64,000 nt of DNA, from NCBI GenBank assembly GCA_033065855.1, contig JAVXUO010002965.1:172001-236000 (forward strand). The letters run 5' to 3'. The position numbers and the translations under genes were made by a program. This DNA comes from Escallonia rubra (taxonomy: Eukaryota; Streptophyta; Magnoliopsida; Escalloniales; Escalloniaceae). The notes under the pieces are model-generated. The model was not told the DNA's origin. It ran no database searches and saw nothing but the letters and a program-made list of their open reading frames with translations. Below are positions 1 through 13,288 of this stretch, piece after piece. Within the stretch, counting starts at the first letter, position 1. Every line of letters begins with the position of its first letter.

Positions 1-843
1 TTGGGGCGGCCGTGGATCGATGGTGGCGTCGAGGTAGACAGGGGTCGCGGTGGCTTGGGAAGGGAGGGAGTGGGGACGGTGGCAGTACATCAGGATGACG
101 GAGGGGCTGCCGCTGCGGTGGGATAAGGGGAGAGGCTTCTACAACTACTTCGGGAACTGAAACTCCCACCGGTGAATCTTCCGGCAGCAAGATCTCCCAC
201 CGCGCAGATAAGGGGGAGGGGTGGACGTCGGCGTGGGTCTTAGGGGAGGGGGCGACGGCGGCGTGGATTTGGGGAAGGGGGCGGCGGCGTGGATTTGGGG
301 GAAGGGGCGGCGGCGGCATGGATTGAATTAGGGTTAGAAGGGATGAAAATTAGGGTTAGGGGTTGGAAGGGATGAAAATTAGGGTTTCCTTAAAAAAAAT
401 TGAAAGCTAATTTAAAAATTAGGGTTTTTTTGAAACCCTAATTTGCAAATTAGGGTTTCAAAAAAATCCTAATTTGTAAATTAGCTTTCAATTAAATCCT
501 AATTTACAAATTAGGGTTTCAAGAAAATCCTAATTTACAAATTAGGGTTTCAAGAATATCCTAATTTGCAAATTAGGATTTCAAGAATATCCTAAAACTA
601 AAACTGATAAATAAATCATATATAATAATAAACAAATATTTTTAAATATATACAGTACAAGGGGTAGTATTGTCATTTTCAAAATACGTATTGACGAAAA
701 TTACACTTTTTGGACGGAATACTGACGGTTGGATAAAAGTGATACTTTGTTTAACGTTTTTGGTCACGTATGTTACATTTTGAAACTTTGTGGACATGAG
801 TGTAATTACCCCTAAACCTCAGGGATATAGGTGTAATTAGCCC
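1..843. mobile_element. Mutator-like (MULE) element, right part, cut by window edge
   Basis: Positions about 650-843 form one terminal inverted repeat, ending in GGTGTAATTAGCCC. The same terminus occurs at both ends of the complete element at 22177-23432, which has a 9-bp target duplication, so this is a second copy. Matching to the left terminus of that copy extends about 190 bp. The interior (1-330) is very GC-rich, with many GGCGGCG and GGGGAAGG runs, in sharp contrast to the AT-rich terminus. That contrast is what a gene fragment captured by a Pack-MULE would look like. No transposase is visible and the left end lies outside the window. The family assignment rests on the TIR and on the TSD of the sister copy. 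Confidence 0.7.
395..600. repeat. AT-rich tandem/inverted repeat array inside the MULE
   Basis: Short imperfect units of roughly 35-40 bp recur, built from 'caaattagggtttcaag' and 'aatcctaatttacaaa', partly as inverted pairs. They lie between the GC-rich interior and the TIR. Subterminal arrays of this sort are common in non-autonomous DNA transposons. No coding signal is visible. Confidence 0.65.
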
Positions 844-1691
844 TTTTTTTTAAAATTCAGAAAATATTATATTTTATTTTACATACCGTTTGAAGCCATA
901 AAACTATTTTATAGAAATCAATATCCACTTTGGGTTATTGTTAAGCCTTAAGGAGTGTGTCGAGTTTCCTGGCTAGCTAAGTTGGCTGTGTTTGGGACCC
1001 GCTCTGGGTTGCGTTATTCCGGGATTAGAAGTGAGCACTATTTCGGTAGTTCATATTAGATTTATAATAATATAGTAGCCATAAATACTTTTCCCAATTT
1101 AGGGTAATTCAAAGAATTTTGATCGAGGCTATTTAACTTCGCTTAACTTGGATCGAGGAAGGATTTTCTATCTGAACTCTACTTCATAATTCTAAATTCA
1201 TATGTTTTAATCTAACTGTTTTGCAAATTCCATTGAACTCTGGTTTTAGAAATTTCTATAAAAGTATTTGGAGTTTTCCATAGAACTGTACCTTGAACCT
1301 TAAGCGATCATTTGAAACTCGTATTAGTGGCCATCCATTTTTTTAAATTCGAGCATTATAAAACATGTTAAATGTTGAATGTGGTGTATTTCTTCTAAAT
1401 ATTGATATGAGATAGTAAATCTTATGCTTTATAAGGATGATCTATTTTTGTGGGTATTATAAGGTTGGTCTGTTTGGTCTGAGCATAGCCTGGGTGGATT
1501 TACTGTTTTGTACTACTCATATTCAAGATAATCTGGTTTTGTTTTACTGTATCTGAAATGTTTTTAAATATCTATTGATTTGAGAGATTGAGTTGATACT
1601 CTTCCATGTATTTATATTGAAATGTTGTGGTCTTATTTAAAATTCTTTTTTTTAACTGTCATTTAACTTCATGTAATCATTCAATTCGCAG
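844..1691. other. Intergenic AT-rich stretch, nothing recognised
   Basis: No open frame with a recognisable product, no terminal repeat and no RNA gene was seen. The sequence separates the MULE end from the LTR that starts near 1692. Confidence 0.5.
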
Positions 1692-3439
1692 TGTTTGGAC
1701 TTTGATCGACCTTACTGGGCTCTCATGCAACACCACAGATTTTTCGAAGCGTTAAACATCATTCAATCGATACTTAATCATCCAATAACCTCAATTCAAT
1801 ACAACAGCCAAATGTATACCAGAGCTTCTACAATAACTCAAACTCTCAATAAATTGTTCTTAATTGAAGAGGCTAAATTAACGTGCTTAATTAATTAAAG
1901 TTACACAATGGTTCCCTCGCAGCGGCTTAAGAAAACAAACTAATAAGATCTAATCATATCCATGCTCTAATCATTCCAAGTATCCTACTAATGATATTAC
2001 CTGTAAAAGGGAACAAAAAATGGTGAGCTTTTGAGAGCTCAATGAGGTCGCTAAAAGTTACATTAGAGGGATACAAGTGACTTACATATTTATTCTAATG
2101 ACAATATGAGAAGAGATTCAACTCAAGCCCTTAAATTAGATATCAATAAAAGTAATTTCGGATACACCGTAAACTATGTAGATGATATTGTACATGAGTA
2201 AAGTTGCAAAGCCACACGGCAGTGCAGGGTAACACTTAGCAAAGCCACACAGGTATACTCAATAACAATGTAATTACATATGCATATGTACACTACCTAG
2301 ACCATCAAGGTACTAGTGTTTTCCATAATAACATACCATCTTTATATCACCTCCAATATTGACCATCCTTATAATGCTTCATACACTATCTCATGTCAAT
2401 ATACTGAATACAATAGTCATTAATTCAATGAATAAATCGATGCTCGATGAGTAATGAATAATGAGCATTGATAAGAATTTTTACTTAATGCTTAAGGCTC
2501 AAAGTAGGATTTTAGAGGCAAACAATGCATTCTTGTATCAACATAACAGAGTCCAAAGGAATAATGATAACAAATCAGAATAAATTATGAAATCAATTAT
2601 GAGAAATTTGGTTTTAAATGGAAATCAATTACCTCAATCCAAGCTATACGCTCGCTGTTATTCAACCTCGTTCAAAAACCTCGAATTAATTGAAATTGGC
2701 AAATTATTTAGTAGAATACAATTTGGCCTCATAAACTATGAACCCAATGCTAATTTCTTAAACGTTACTCACTTCAACACTCTCAATACAACCTAAATAG
2801 AAATTGATCCCTCGAACGGCCAAACGTAGCTAAGAACCCCACAGACTCCTCGGTCTTATTAATGACACAAAATTTCCTAATAAATCCTTATAAAATACTT
2901 TTGTGGCACACAACAAGTTAAAATATAAATTTATGTATTGTCAAGTTAAAAATAATTTTCTTAAATACCAGAAAAGCCCAAAAATAGCCATTAATACTCT
3001 AGCTCAAATCAAAGCCCCATATTTTCTACAATAGCTTTGCAATACATAAGGAAAATACTGAAACTAAAATTAGGATTTAAAACATCAAAATCTTTTTAAA
3101 ATCACGTGTTTTACTAAATCAAATGTGATATGGATAATAGTCTCAAATCAATTCTAGACTTTATGAAACTCAAACTGAAACTTCCTTATATCATAAAAAC
3201 ATTACTGTAATTTTGCCATAATTTAACATGAATTTTAAAAACTCCAAATGAATTTTAGAAAAACTGAACTCGTGGAAATTATTGAAAATATTAAACGATT
3301 CCAGAAAAAATTGAAATTTTACTATATTACCCTAAGAATTTTTCTGTAAAGTTTCAGCAATTTATGATAATTACACGATATCCCACAGCCACGTGGTACA
3401 ACTGTGCAAGCATGGTATACCACTTTTACTGCACAAACC

Positions 3440-3860
3440 CAGTACCCACTTCTTCTTCCTCCTTCTGTGCTCACTCTTATCACACCCAAACACACATAGC
3501 AAACCACACACACCACCTTCACCCCTAGCACACTACATGCATTACAGTTAACCACACAATTACATACGCTATTTTCAGCCACAATACACATAGACACTGA
3601 AATACAGGCACAAACACACATTCACGGCACACAGTAACACACATGCACACACATCTTCACTGACACCCACATTTCACTCTATTCACACACATACACACAT
3701 TACATATACATATACATTCATACACGCAAAACACACACAATTGCACACAAAACACACAAAAACACCCTCACGCACTCAATGGACCCGCTGCCTTACGGCA
3801 ATTGCTTCTCTTTGCTATCCATTACACCCACACTCACACAAACACACCCACACATAAAAC
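3440..3860. repeat. CA-rich low-complexity tract in LTR A
   Basis: ACACAC-rich sequence fills this part of the LTR. Equivalent tracts lie at 12290-12730 and 25330-25730 in the LTRs of element B. Frames that look open here, rich in Cys and Val on the minus strand, follow from the low complexity and are not genes. Confidence 0.8.
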
Positions 3861-4331
3861 GTCCACACCCACTGCCTCACGGCAGTGGATTTTCTTCCAA
3901 CACAACACTCCTTCCACACAGAAATAACACTTATTAACCCGTACACATCAACCTGCCTTAGGACAGCCATGCAGCACCTTTGTCTGGACCACGGCTGCGC
4001 CCTAAACACAGGTTCACGGCATGGCTGCTCACGGCAGTACTCTTTTTTCCCACACTCACACTTACACTAGCCCACACAATTCCACACCAAACCAACCCCA
4101 CGGCATGGCTGCCAGCTCCATTTCACAAACCCTACAGCCTCTACTTGATGTACATGGTGCTGTTTTGGCAGCCCCTCCTTCTCCTCAAACACACCCCGCA
4201 CAACATGTGCACTAAGTTTATGGGTTACATCGAGAGAGATTGGGTGATGGCGTACGAAAAATTAGCTCTATGTTTTGCCGGAGTTCCTTGACAGCAGATC
4301 TCTTCTCCCTTGCTCACGAGTACACACAGCC

Positions 4332-4333
4332 TC

Positions 4334-4379
<46 letters not shown>

Positions 4380-4421
4380 AAACGGAATGTGTTCTGCTCT
4401 TATTATTATTATTATTATAAC
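4332..4421. repeat. CT/GT microsatellite followed by (ATT)n
   Basis: A run of CT dinucleotides passes into a GT run up to 4378, followed by ATT repeats at about 4400-4420. The same CT-then-GT arrangement occurs at 12805-12845 in the LTR of element B, so it is a structural feature of this LTR family. Confidence 0.85.
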
Positions 4422-4722
4422 CAAATGAAATCTTAAGGTAAGACTTAAATTCTCCCTAATTTCCTCCTTTCTCCCCTCTCTTTCCAAAATTAAAGAGTTG
4501 ACAATATTTTTAAAATAAAATCAAATTTTGTAATATTTTATTTATCCATTAGTCCTTGCTTAAATTTAAAATTTTGACTGTCCCTTAACTTTCATAAATT
4601 GCCTAATGTAACCCGCGTAAAAAAATGTCGATAAAATATCGATGCTAATTATAGAGTATAAAAATTCTTGCTAAACAAAATAAATTAATAGGCTAAAGAA
4701 TATCGGGATTTGGGGTGTTACA

Positions 4723-7174
4723 TTCTCCCCAACTGAAAAAAAAAAGAACGTCCTCGAATTTACGCACCTCAAACGTCGAATAAATGAGGATAAGCACTTC
4801 GCATGTTCTCCTCTCTGTCCCAGATAACCTCTTCAGTAGTGTGATTTCTCCACAATATCTTCACCAGCAGTATCACCTTGGTCCTCAACACTTGTTCACG
4901 TCAATCTAATCTTTCCACTTGTAACTCTTCATAGCTCAAATATGTCTCAATATCATCGGGACGATGCTGTAATACGTGAGTCGGATCACGCACATACTTA
5001 CTCAACATTGACAGGTGGAACACATTTTGAACATGTGACAGATCCGGTGACAATGCAAAACGATATGCTAGTGGTTCAATTCTCTCAAGAATCTCATAAG
5101 GTCCAGTAAATCTAGGGCTCAGCTTGCTCTTTCTCCCGAAACGCATCACTCCCTTCCAAGGTTATATTCTCAAAAATTACTCGATCACAAACTGCAAACT
5201 CCAAATCCCATTACCCTTGGACGCATACAAATGTTGTCTATCATGTGCCGCTCTCATGCGTGACCGAATCAGATCAACCTTCTCACATGTTACCTGAACC
5301 AACTCTAGGCCAATGAGTCGACCTTCTCCAAACTCATCCCAGCATAATAGAGTTATGCACTTCCGACCATACAAAGCCTCAAAAGGCACCATTTGAATGC
5401 TAGCCTGAGTGTTCTTGTTGTATGCAAACTCGACCAACGGTAGATGGGTATCCTAATTACCCTGGAAATCTATAGCAGAGCCCTTAACATGTCTTCCAAG
5501 ATCTGAATGGTCCGCTCAGACTGACCTTCTGTCTGTGGATGGAAAGTTGTACTAAACATCAAGTCAGTCCCAATAACCATCTGGAAACTCCCCCAAAACC
5601 TCCACAGATCTCTATCGGATACAATCGACATAGGTATTCCATGAAGTCTCATATGCGTATCCCCATATAATTGAGCCATTGTTACATGGTGAAATTGGAT
5701 CGAATAGGCAAAAAAGTGTGCCAACTTAGTGAGCCGATCCACCATTACCCAAATCATGTCGAATAATCGTCCTGGGTAAACCTCCTACGAAGTCTGTAGT
5801 GACATGTTCCCATTTTCACTCTGGAATCTCTAGGGACTTTACTGTTTCTGGCAATGTTTGATGTTCAGCCTTGATCTACACACTAATCATCGAAAAGCAA
5901 ACTTTGTTATGTCCCTCTTGATTCATGCCCACCAAAAATGCTCTTGAAGGTCGTGGTACATCTTGGTGCCTCAAGGGTGCACAAAAAAATACGAACTGTG
6001 AGCCTCAGACAACAGTAATCGTCTCAACTCTTCACTATTGGGAACACATAACCGACTACTGAACCATACTACTCTCTCAAAGTCGATCCTAAATCCAATA
6101 TTTTTCCCACTCTTCATCTTTTTAACAATTTTAGTGATATCACGGTCGGTCACTCGTGCAGTCTTGATTTAGCTGATCAGTGAGGGCTGAACCTGCATAG
6201 CTACTAGCACTGCATCATATCATGGCCCTCTAATTTCTAGGTCCAATTTCCTCATCTCCTCTAACAACTGAGGCTGTATCATAATCAATGCTGCTCGATT
6301 CCATGTGTTATTCCTACTAAGAGCATGGGCCACTACATTTGTCTTACCAGGATGGTAATGAATCGAGTAGTCATAATCCTTTAAAAGCTCTAACCATCTC
6401 AGTTGCATCATGTTAAGCTCCTTTTGAGTAAAAATACACTTAAGACTCTTGTGATCTATGTATATCTCTCACGAGTTTCACCGTATAAATAGTACCTCCA
6501 GAGCTCAAGGCAAATATTACTGCTGACAGTTCCAAGTCATGAGTCGGGTAATTCTACTCAAAAGTCTTCAGTTTTCTCGAGGCATAAACAATGACCTTTC
6601 CATGTTTCATTAAAACATAACCAATCCCTCTACTAAAGGCATTTCTATATGTTACATACCCTCCTGAGCCTGACGACAATGTCAAAACTGGTGCGGTTAC
6701 TAGTCTCTATTTAAGCTCTTGAAAACTGGACTCACAATCACCAGTCCAGAGGAACGTGCACATTCTTGCGTGTCAATCGGGTCAACAGTCCCGCAATCTT
6801 AGAGAACCCTTCCACGAATCATCTGTAGTAAGTGGCTACACCTAGAAAACTACGAACCTCTTTCACTGTATTAGGCCTCTGCCATTGGGTCACTGTCTTT
6901 ATCATTGCTGGGTCCATAGGAATCCCATCCCTAGAAACAACATGTCCAAGGAACACCACTTGCTGGAACCAAAACTCACAATTTGAAAAGTTTCACATAC
7001 AGCTTGTGATCTCTCAACCTCTGTAATATCAGTCTTAAATCCTCCCTATGTTCCTCCTCATACTTAGAGTATACCAAGATATCATCGATGAATACGATGA
7101 AAAACTGGTCCAAATAATCCTTGAACACCGTGTTCATTAAATCCATGAACGCTGCAGGGGTGTTAGTCAAACCA
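4723..7174 (-). pseudogene. Gypsy element A polyprotein remnant (RT, RNase H, integrase)
   Basis: Read on the minus strand, the domains run from the partial reverse transcriptase near 7170 (FGLTN-type start, [10 protein letters not shown] with an intact catalytic Asp pair, around 7090), through RNase H ending at 6411-6220 ([14 protein letters not shown]), the zinc-binding integrase N-terminus (5971-6153), the integrase core (5470-5757, with IVSDRD and HPQTEGQSER) and its C-terminal domain (4901-5149, GPYEILERI and HVQNVFHLSML). This order is that of Ty3/gypsy elements. The motifs resemble the Del/Tekay chromovirus group. Stops and frame changes separate nearly every domain, so it is dead. The gag, protease and first half of RT are missing because another LTR begins at 7175. 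Confidence 0.85.
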
Positions 7175-9330
7175 TGTAACATCCCAGAAATCCAGAGCTC
7201 CGCCGCCCTGAACTCCTGGAACGTTAATCTACCGGATCACATCAAACCTGTTAGATCATGTTCACTAACACGTACCTCAAACCATTTAATATGATATCAA
7301 CTCAAATTCTTCACATACAATATTACAAAACTGCTTAAACTTGAACTATTAAGACCTAGGTTATTTACAAAATTGAGTCCTTATGGAACGAGTTGACAAT
7401 ACCGATCCACGCAGGGGTCTCACTACACAGTAGTGGTGGGCTCGTCGGAATCTCACACATACTCTAACACATTCCCGAACATGCTACAGCTGCAGAAAGG
7501 AGTCAAATGAAAGGTGAGCTTTTGAGAGCTCAGTAAGGTTGTACAAGGACTACAAGAAAGATTTCAAAACGACTCCAAAGAATCTAACCGTATTTCCGAA
7601 ATACTTCAAACAATTTGAACAGCTCAATGATTTCCAAAATGATCAAAATTCATCATAAATGGATACCAAAATAATAATAACAATCATGACGGTTTCCAAA
7701 ACGATCAATAAAAGATCACTTCCAAAGTCATCATTTCCAAAGTACAATAAAACTTTCCCAAGGGATTTCAACACAAACACGTATCATTTCAGATAATACT
7801 TTCCAGTCATTTTCATAACAGTCACGGTCATATATAGTGCATATAAAATCAAAAATTAACGTTGATCCTGGACGATTGCAATGTCATCCCGGAAAGCTAA
7901 CATGGTTTACACATGCATGATGTACCAAAGTAATAATTACTAGCCCCTTCATCGATCAAGGAACTAGCCTGCTTCCCCGTAGGAAGTAGTAACCATCCAA
8001 CCTTATACTGCCTCCCCACAGAACGGATACTCGGGTCAACATAAAAATCAACAATATCAATGAGCGTTAACATAATCTCAAATCAACGAAATCAGTTCGG
8101 GTTCCAATACCAATAAACATACTGGTGTAAGCCATCATTCGGAATTCCAGAAGAAAAATCACAAATAAATAGCAAAACGATTGCGAATCCTTATCGAATT
8201 CATGCACAACAATTAGGAAGGACGGATATAAACAATTATCAAATTTGCTCAGCATGCAATAACAGGCGAGCATTACAAGATTTCCAAATAATTGATTCAG
8301 GTTCAATATTGGGGTTTTCTGGGTAACGACATGCTGATATCAATACATACTTCAGAGTTCGACATTAGTTATAAGTAAATCAAAGGAGTACTTACGAGTA
8401 CGAGTTATCAAAATAAGGGTTTGGATGAAAGTCCTTACCCAGGGTTCAGATAGAAACCCTTACTTGGATTCTCGGCTTGAATTATCTTAACCGAAAAGTC
8501 TTTAACTTTACCCTAAATGGAATAATCGAATCATTAGAACACAACCGCTACAGTACAATATTATAACTTAATACGGACTCACACACACTCCCAAAATGAA
8601 CCTCCTTCACTGCGTACGTAAAATTACCAAAATGCCCTTAAACCGTAAAATTATTAAAACGCCCCTTTCAGACTTAAATCATCAAAATGGTCTTCTTGTA
8701 AGTAGAATCACTATAATAACCATGGCAAAACTTGTAGAAAAAATAAGATTTGGGCCTCTATAATGCATAAAGGAATCCTAATTTCAAATATTCTCCACTT
8801 ATATGTATATTATATGCATGATAATGGGAGAAATCATACCTGGTCATTGAAGAAGGTGTTGCTCAAGTGCGTAGCTTGATCCGAAGTCAAAACTATGCAT
8901 TCATCTGTCTAGATCATCGGATGAAACCTTGAAACTCTCCCAATTCGAGGGCCTCCCTCATGACCTCTCACTCTCTCCATGACTCTACAGATTAAAGATG
9001 TAGAAGAAAGATGAGAGAATCCTAGGTTTTATAGTTGGAGAATGAGAATTTGAGTTGGATATAGAATGGAACTTGGTAATTACCATTGGAGAATGGGAGT
9101 AAATGGCGACAATGAGAGATTTGTCCCAAATCAAACCCTAATTTTGTGATCTTAGTAACAAAAATCTGCACATAAATTTTTTTCCCAATCTTCTAACTAA
9201 GCGGCCGGTTCATCTTCCCTATTCTCGCCCCTGACCAACCGTCCGATTCTTAATTTTGTTTAAGTTTCATGAAACCAATGTCAAAAACCGTCCGCTTTAT
9301 TCAATTAAAAAGAGAAAAGAAAATGTGTGT
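7175..9330. mobile_element. LTR of a gypsy element (F) inserted into element A
   Basis: TGTAACATCCC begins exactly where the RT frame of element A breaks. The following sequence has the layout of the LTRs at 10977 and 21461, including the 'ggtgagcttttgagagctc' landmark near 7514. The right end is uncertain because the expected GTTACA terminus and a matching TSD were not found. It is probably a truncated solo LTR or one LTR of a rearranged element. The stretch 8560-9330 carries low-complexity 'aaaattaccaaaatgccc' sequence and no genes. Confidence 0.5.
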
Positions 9331-10366
9331 GCTTGTTTAAAATTCACTTGCATGTTTGAGTCCTCTCAGTTATATTTCAAGTATGTTCCTTAATTTCTAG
9401 AATATAGTGTGTATGCCTGCTTGCGTGCTTCTACGCTTATACCTTCAAAATCAATGGACACATATGTTGCTCCGAATCTGTTGCTTAATTTAGTGATATG
9501 GTACGGTGTAAGGCTAGTGTTGAATCTCACCCTTTTTTGCCAGAAGCGAAATTTTCTCCATATCATTTGAAGAATAAATTGATATGGTTTGACACTCAAC
9601 GACCAAATGTCCTTGGAGATAGTCCATACGTCCAAGTGACCAACCTCTTCCAATGTTGTTAGCTCCGAGATGACATTGGCTCCGGCACTTAGATGTATTC
9701 CAGTGTTCTTAAACGATCAGCCGCGTCCATGCGTTATTGGCTCCGGCTCTTAGGTTCACCATTTATGTGTCTAGGCAATTAACCTGCTTCCACGCGTTGT
9801 TGGCTCCGCCTCTTGGTCATATACCCAGTATCCCTAGACGACCATCGTTTAGGTTGCTCTGGCATCTAGTCATACTTCTCCTCTGTCCGTTGACCATCGT
9901 TTGGGTGGCTTCGGCAATGGATAGAGTTATGCTTTTAGTATATCTGGATGACCATTGTTTAGGTAGTTCCCTTATCTAGATATACGCCCTCTGTTCATCG
10001 ACCATCGTTTGGGTGGCTCCGGTAACGAAAAGAGGATGACTAGTTGTTGTTACAGTTTACTCCGGCTTCTAGGCATATGCCTTCGTCTGGAAACTAATCA
10101 ATGTTACTAGTGGCTCCCATTCCAGATGAAGCTTAATATCCATTGACCACCGATCATTGTTACTGTTCTTCGAGTTATATCTTTTCCCAAACTCCACTGG
10201 TATGATTCCTTTTCAAATGAGACCTAGGAAAGCACACAAAGGTCTGACCTCATATCTGTATTTTATTGGCAAGTATGTCCCAAGTCTCTTAGTCTTTTCC
10301 CTATTTCACTACAAGAATGTGTTGTTTTCGATTATGTTCGCCCACAAGAGAGCTCCCTCACCCAGG
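9331..10366. repeat. Degenerate tandem repeats upstream of a TGTAGACAC-type LTR
   Basis: From about 9640 to 10150 two repeat types follow one another. One contains 'gcgttattggctccg' (near 9735 and 9800). The other contains 'gaccatcgtttgggtggc', at roughly 55-bp spacing (near 9841, 9893, 9951 and 10000). There is no coding potential. The final bases (about 10340-10366) resemble those just before the LTR at 28945, so this may be the 3' end of an internal region of a non-autonomous LTR element. Confidence 0.5.
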
Positions 10367-10976
10367 GCGTATAGACACCCCATTGTTTAGTCTTTTATTT
10401 ATTATTTATTGGGCTTCATTTATAATTCAAGTTTATTATTATGGGTTTAGGCCTAGTAATATAATGAGCCTAATTTATTTAATTAGGTCTAATAAGTTGT
10501 CCAATCCAATTCAGACCAGTCCAGTCCAGACCATGTCAGAATATTGTGATTTGGATAGATAGTTTAGAAATATCTTCTAATTAATCCTTGATGCATGTTA
10601 ATTCCCAAAATCTGGTGCGTCCCATTTATTCAATCAAAGATAATTACCGTTCAGGATTTTTTTTTTTAATATGATGGGATGAACCAGATGGTTTTTGACA
10701 AACTGGTAGGTTAGCTGACTTTTTTCCAATCTACAACATCCATTAAATATATGTCTTTATCAAGGATCTCATGCTCAAAAGTTATCTTTATCACTTCGGT
10801 TAGTCTCAAACCTCTAAAAAGGGCTTTTTCGCTACATTTCAAAAGAGGATAGGCTCTTTAGAACTTTTGTACCACTTATTTCCTAAAAGTGATACACCAT
10901 TTCTAAGGAGAACATATTCTCTTCGTAGTAAGAATTGATGTTGCATCGTGGATTAACATCAAGGTTGTTCTAAACT
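10367..10976 (+). mobile_element. LTR 'G' of the TGTAGACAC family, left part (split by element B)
   Basis: Starts GTATAGACACCCCATTG, a variant of the TGTAGACACT starts at 28945 and 63554. It shares 'gggcttcattt', 'taggcctagtaatat' and the CCAGTCCAG-rich block with the LTR at 63554. It is interrupted at 10976 by element B, which duplicated AAACT. The LTR resumes at 26157 and ends near 27291, just before a putative primer-binding site. Without inserts it is about 1.1 kb. Confidence 0.65.
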
Positions 10977-12806
10977 TGTAACGACCTGAAAATCGGGAGC
11001 TCTGATGGCCGGAACCCCCGAAGCAGTAACCATATCACACGATGTTCTGACACAAACTTCAGATATTCTAAATAGACAAAACTCAAATTCTCAAAAATAT
11101 AAAGTCATAAAAAACACTTAAAACTAAAACTACTAAAACTTAAGTTCTTTACAGAACGGCTATAATGCCGACCCACGCATGGGTCCTACTAAGCAAAATA
11201 GTAGCAAGTACTCCAAAATCTCACTAAGGCTCTAATCGATCCCGAGCAATCTACTGGTCTGCGATACCTACAGAAACGGAACAAACGAGGGTGAGTTTTT
11301 GAGAGATTAGTAAGTCGCTCAAGGAATAAATGAAGAAATTACAAAATGATTCAAGGTTTGATTCGATGATAATATTTCAAAGGTTTTCAAACAATCACAA
11401 ATAGTTTGATAACAATTTGCAGAAGAGTTTCAACTCAATCCCCTTTTACGAGACCATAAAACAATCCTTTTCTGACACATTAGAAACAACTTTAGAGGAT
11501 ATTGACCATGAGTACATGCAAAGCCACAGAGGCAATGTGCAATACAGACTACATATGCATACGTCCAATAACTAGTCTATCAAGGTACTAGCATGTGTTC
11601 CACGCAGGAAACAGACCATCCTTATAACACCTTCCAATACATAATAGAACAGACTCCCATGTCAATATACATGAAAAAATAATCACTGAATCAACAACCA
11701 ATTCAATGCCCAGCATGCAATAAGAGATGAGCATCAACATGAACTCAAATAACCCATTAAGGCTCGATATTAGGGTTTTAATGACAATTAAACATGTTGA
11801 TATTAATTCATCACCCAGAGTTCAAAAATGGCCAAGAACAAATCGGAAGAATAACTACAAACACGAGTTAATGAATTTAGGGTTGGGATATCAATCTCTT
11901 ATCTGGATCTGAAGTTAAGCTATCCTAAGCGGAAAGTCCTATGTATTGGTCTAAACAAAACAATCAAATAGCTATCGGCCTTGAAATGGCACGAAGATCC
12001 AAATACTGAAACGTCTCAGTAATATTTTTTAGACAAAAATAAGTTGATTTGATATATTTTACGGATACAATTATTTAGCGTCCTTCGCGAACACTAAAAA
12101 ATCTCAAATTTCACAATGTACATCTCATAAATATGAACTACCTTTTAAAAATGGAGTTTTGAATCGCTAAAAAACTTAACTACATATCGCAATAATTACA
12201 ATTAATATTCCTAAATCAAAACACAAACTATCACACCTTGAGCACAAACACTCTCATTCTTTCTCCCCCTCTGCCGAAAACACACAGACAATACACAGTT
12301 CTCATACACACACAACTACACACACTAAATCACATACTTACGCACTACTACACCTAAAACACACACACTAATATACCTAAAACACAGACATCCACACATT
12401 GATACAAGCACACACACACACACATATACATTGTTTCGCGCGTGCGTGTACACACATAGTTTTGTAAATGGGCACGTGTGAGCGCGCGCACTCACTTCAC
12501 ACACTGAACACACACATGCATATCCCCTTACAACCACACCACAACACACACAAACCATACGGTTACACACACTGTCACCCAGCACACACTTAACACACAC
12601 TACACACAGAGAACACACATACACACACATGCTGAAAACACACACCACAGCATAAAATACACACACATACACTCAAGAGCACACATACAAAATTTCACCT
12701 ACACACGCGTGCGCACGCACACAACACACCCCTAATATTACACAAACTAAATAAAGATTACCATTAAGGCAATTCCAAAATTTCTTCTTCTTCTTTTTCT
12801 TCTTCT

Positions 12807-12845
<39 letters not shown>

Positions 12846-13221
12846 TCTGCCAAGCCCCCTGTCTTCTATGTTTCTATTTCCTTCTCTATTTTTCTTTCTA
12901 AATTCCCACTTCATTTTTTATCTCTTCTTTTATATTTAAATTAGATTAGTCACCCTTAAAAAAAGTAGGAGGTGTCCATCAAATGACAATTTGTCTTAAG
13001 AATTTTACACAAGTACATCCTAGTCTAACCTATTTTCCAAAGTTACAAAATAGCCCAAACTTTTTCATAATTACAAAATGGCCCCAAAAATTTCTGAATT
13101 TACATTTTGACCACAAAATAATTTTAACCTTTCATACTATACCTATTCTCGATTATCGCCCTTTTATTTTCCATTAACAAACAGTTATTTGTAACACCTC
13201 GAAAAAGTACGGGGTGTTACA
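10977..13221 (-). repeat. Left (3') LTR of element B
   Basis: Begins TGTAACGACC and ends GGGGTGTTACA. It aligns with 21461-26151 once the Helitron at 21860-24246 is removed. It includes a CA-rich tract (12290-12730) and a CT/GT microsatellite (12805-12845). Confidence 0.85.
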
Positions 13222-13288
13222 TTATCCTCACCTTTTAAAAGTTTCTTCCTCAAAATTTAACGTACATATGGTATCGAATAGATAATGA

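Larger units (their letters stand above)
1692..4722 (-). mobile_element. 3' LTR of antisense Ty3/gypsy element A
   Basis: The right boundary is clear: GGGGTGTTACA ends at 4722 and is followed by a purine-rich tract (on the minus strand) and then by integrase coding remnants. The left boundary near 1692 (TGTTTGGAC) is inferred by alignment with the related LTR at 10977 and is approximate. Landmarks shared with the LTRs at 7175, 10977 and 21461 are 'ggtgagcttttgagagctc', a 'catcaaggtactag' block and a long CA-rich tract ending in CT/GT microsatellites. The 5' LTR partner is not in place because the internal region is cut at 7174. Confidence 0.6.

Noticed and set aside
12325..12672. 115-codon Cys/Val-rich frame
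   Set aside because: Produced by a CA-rich low-complexity tract in an LTR.
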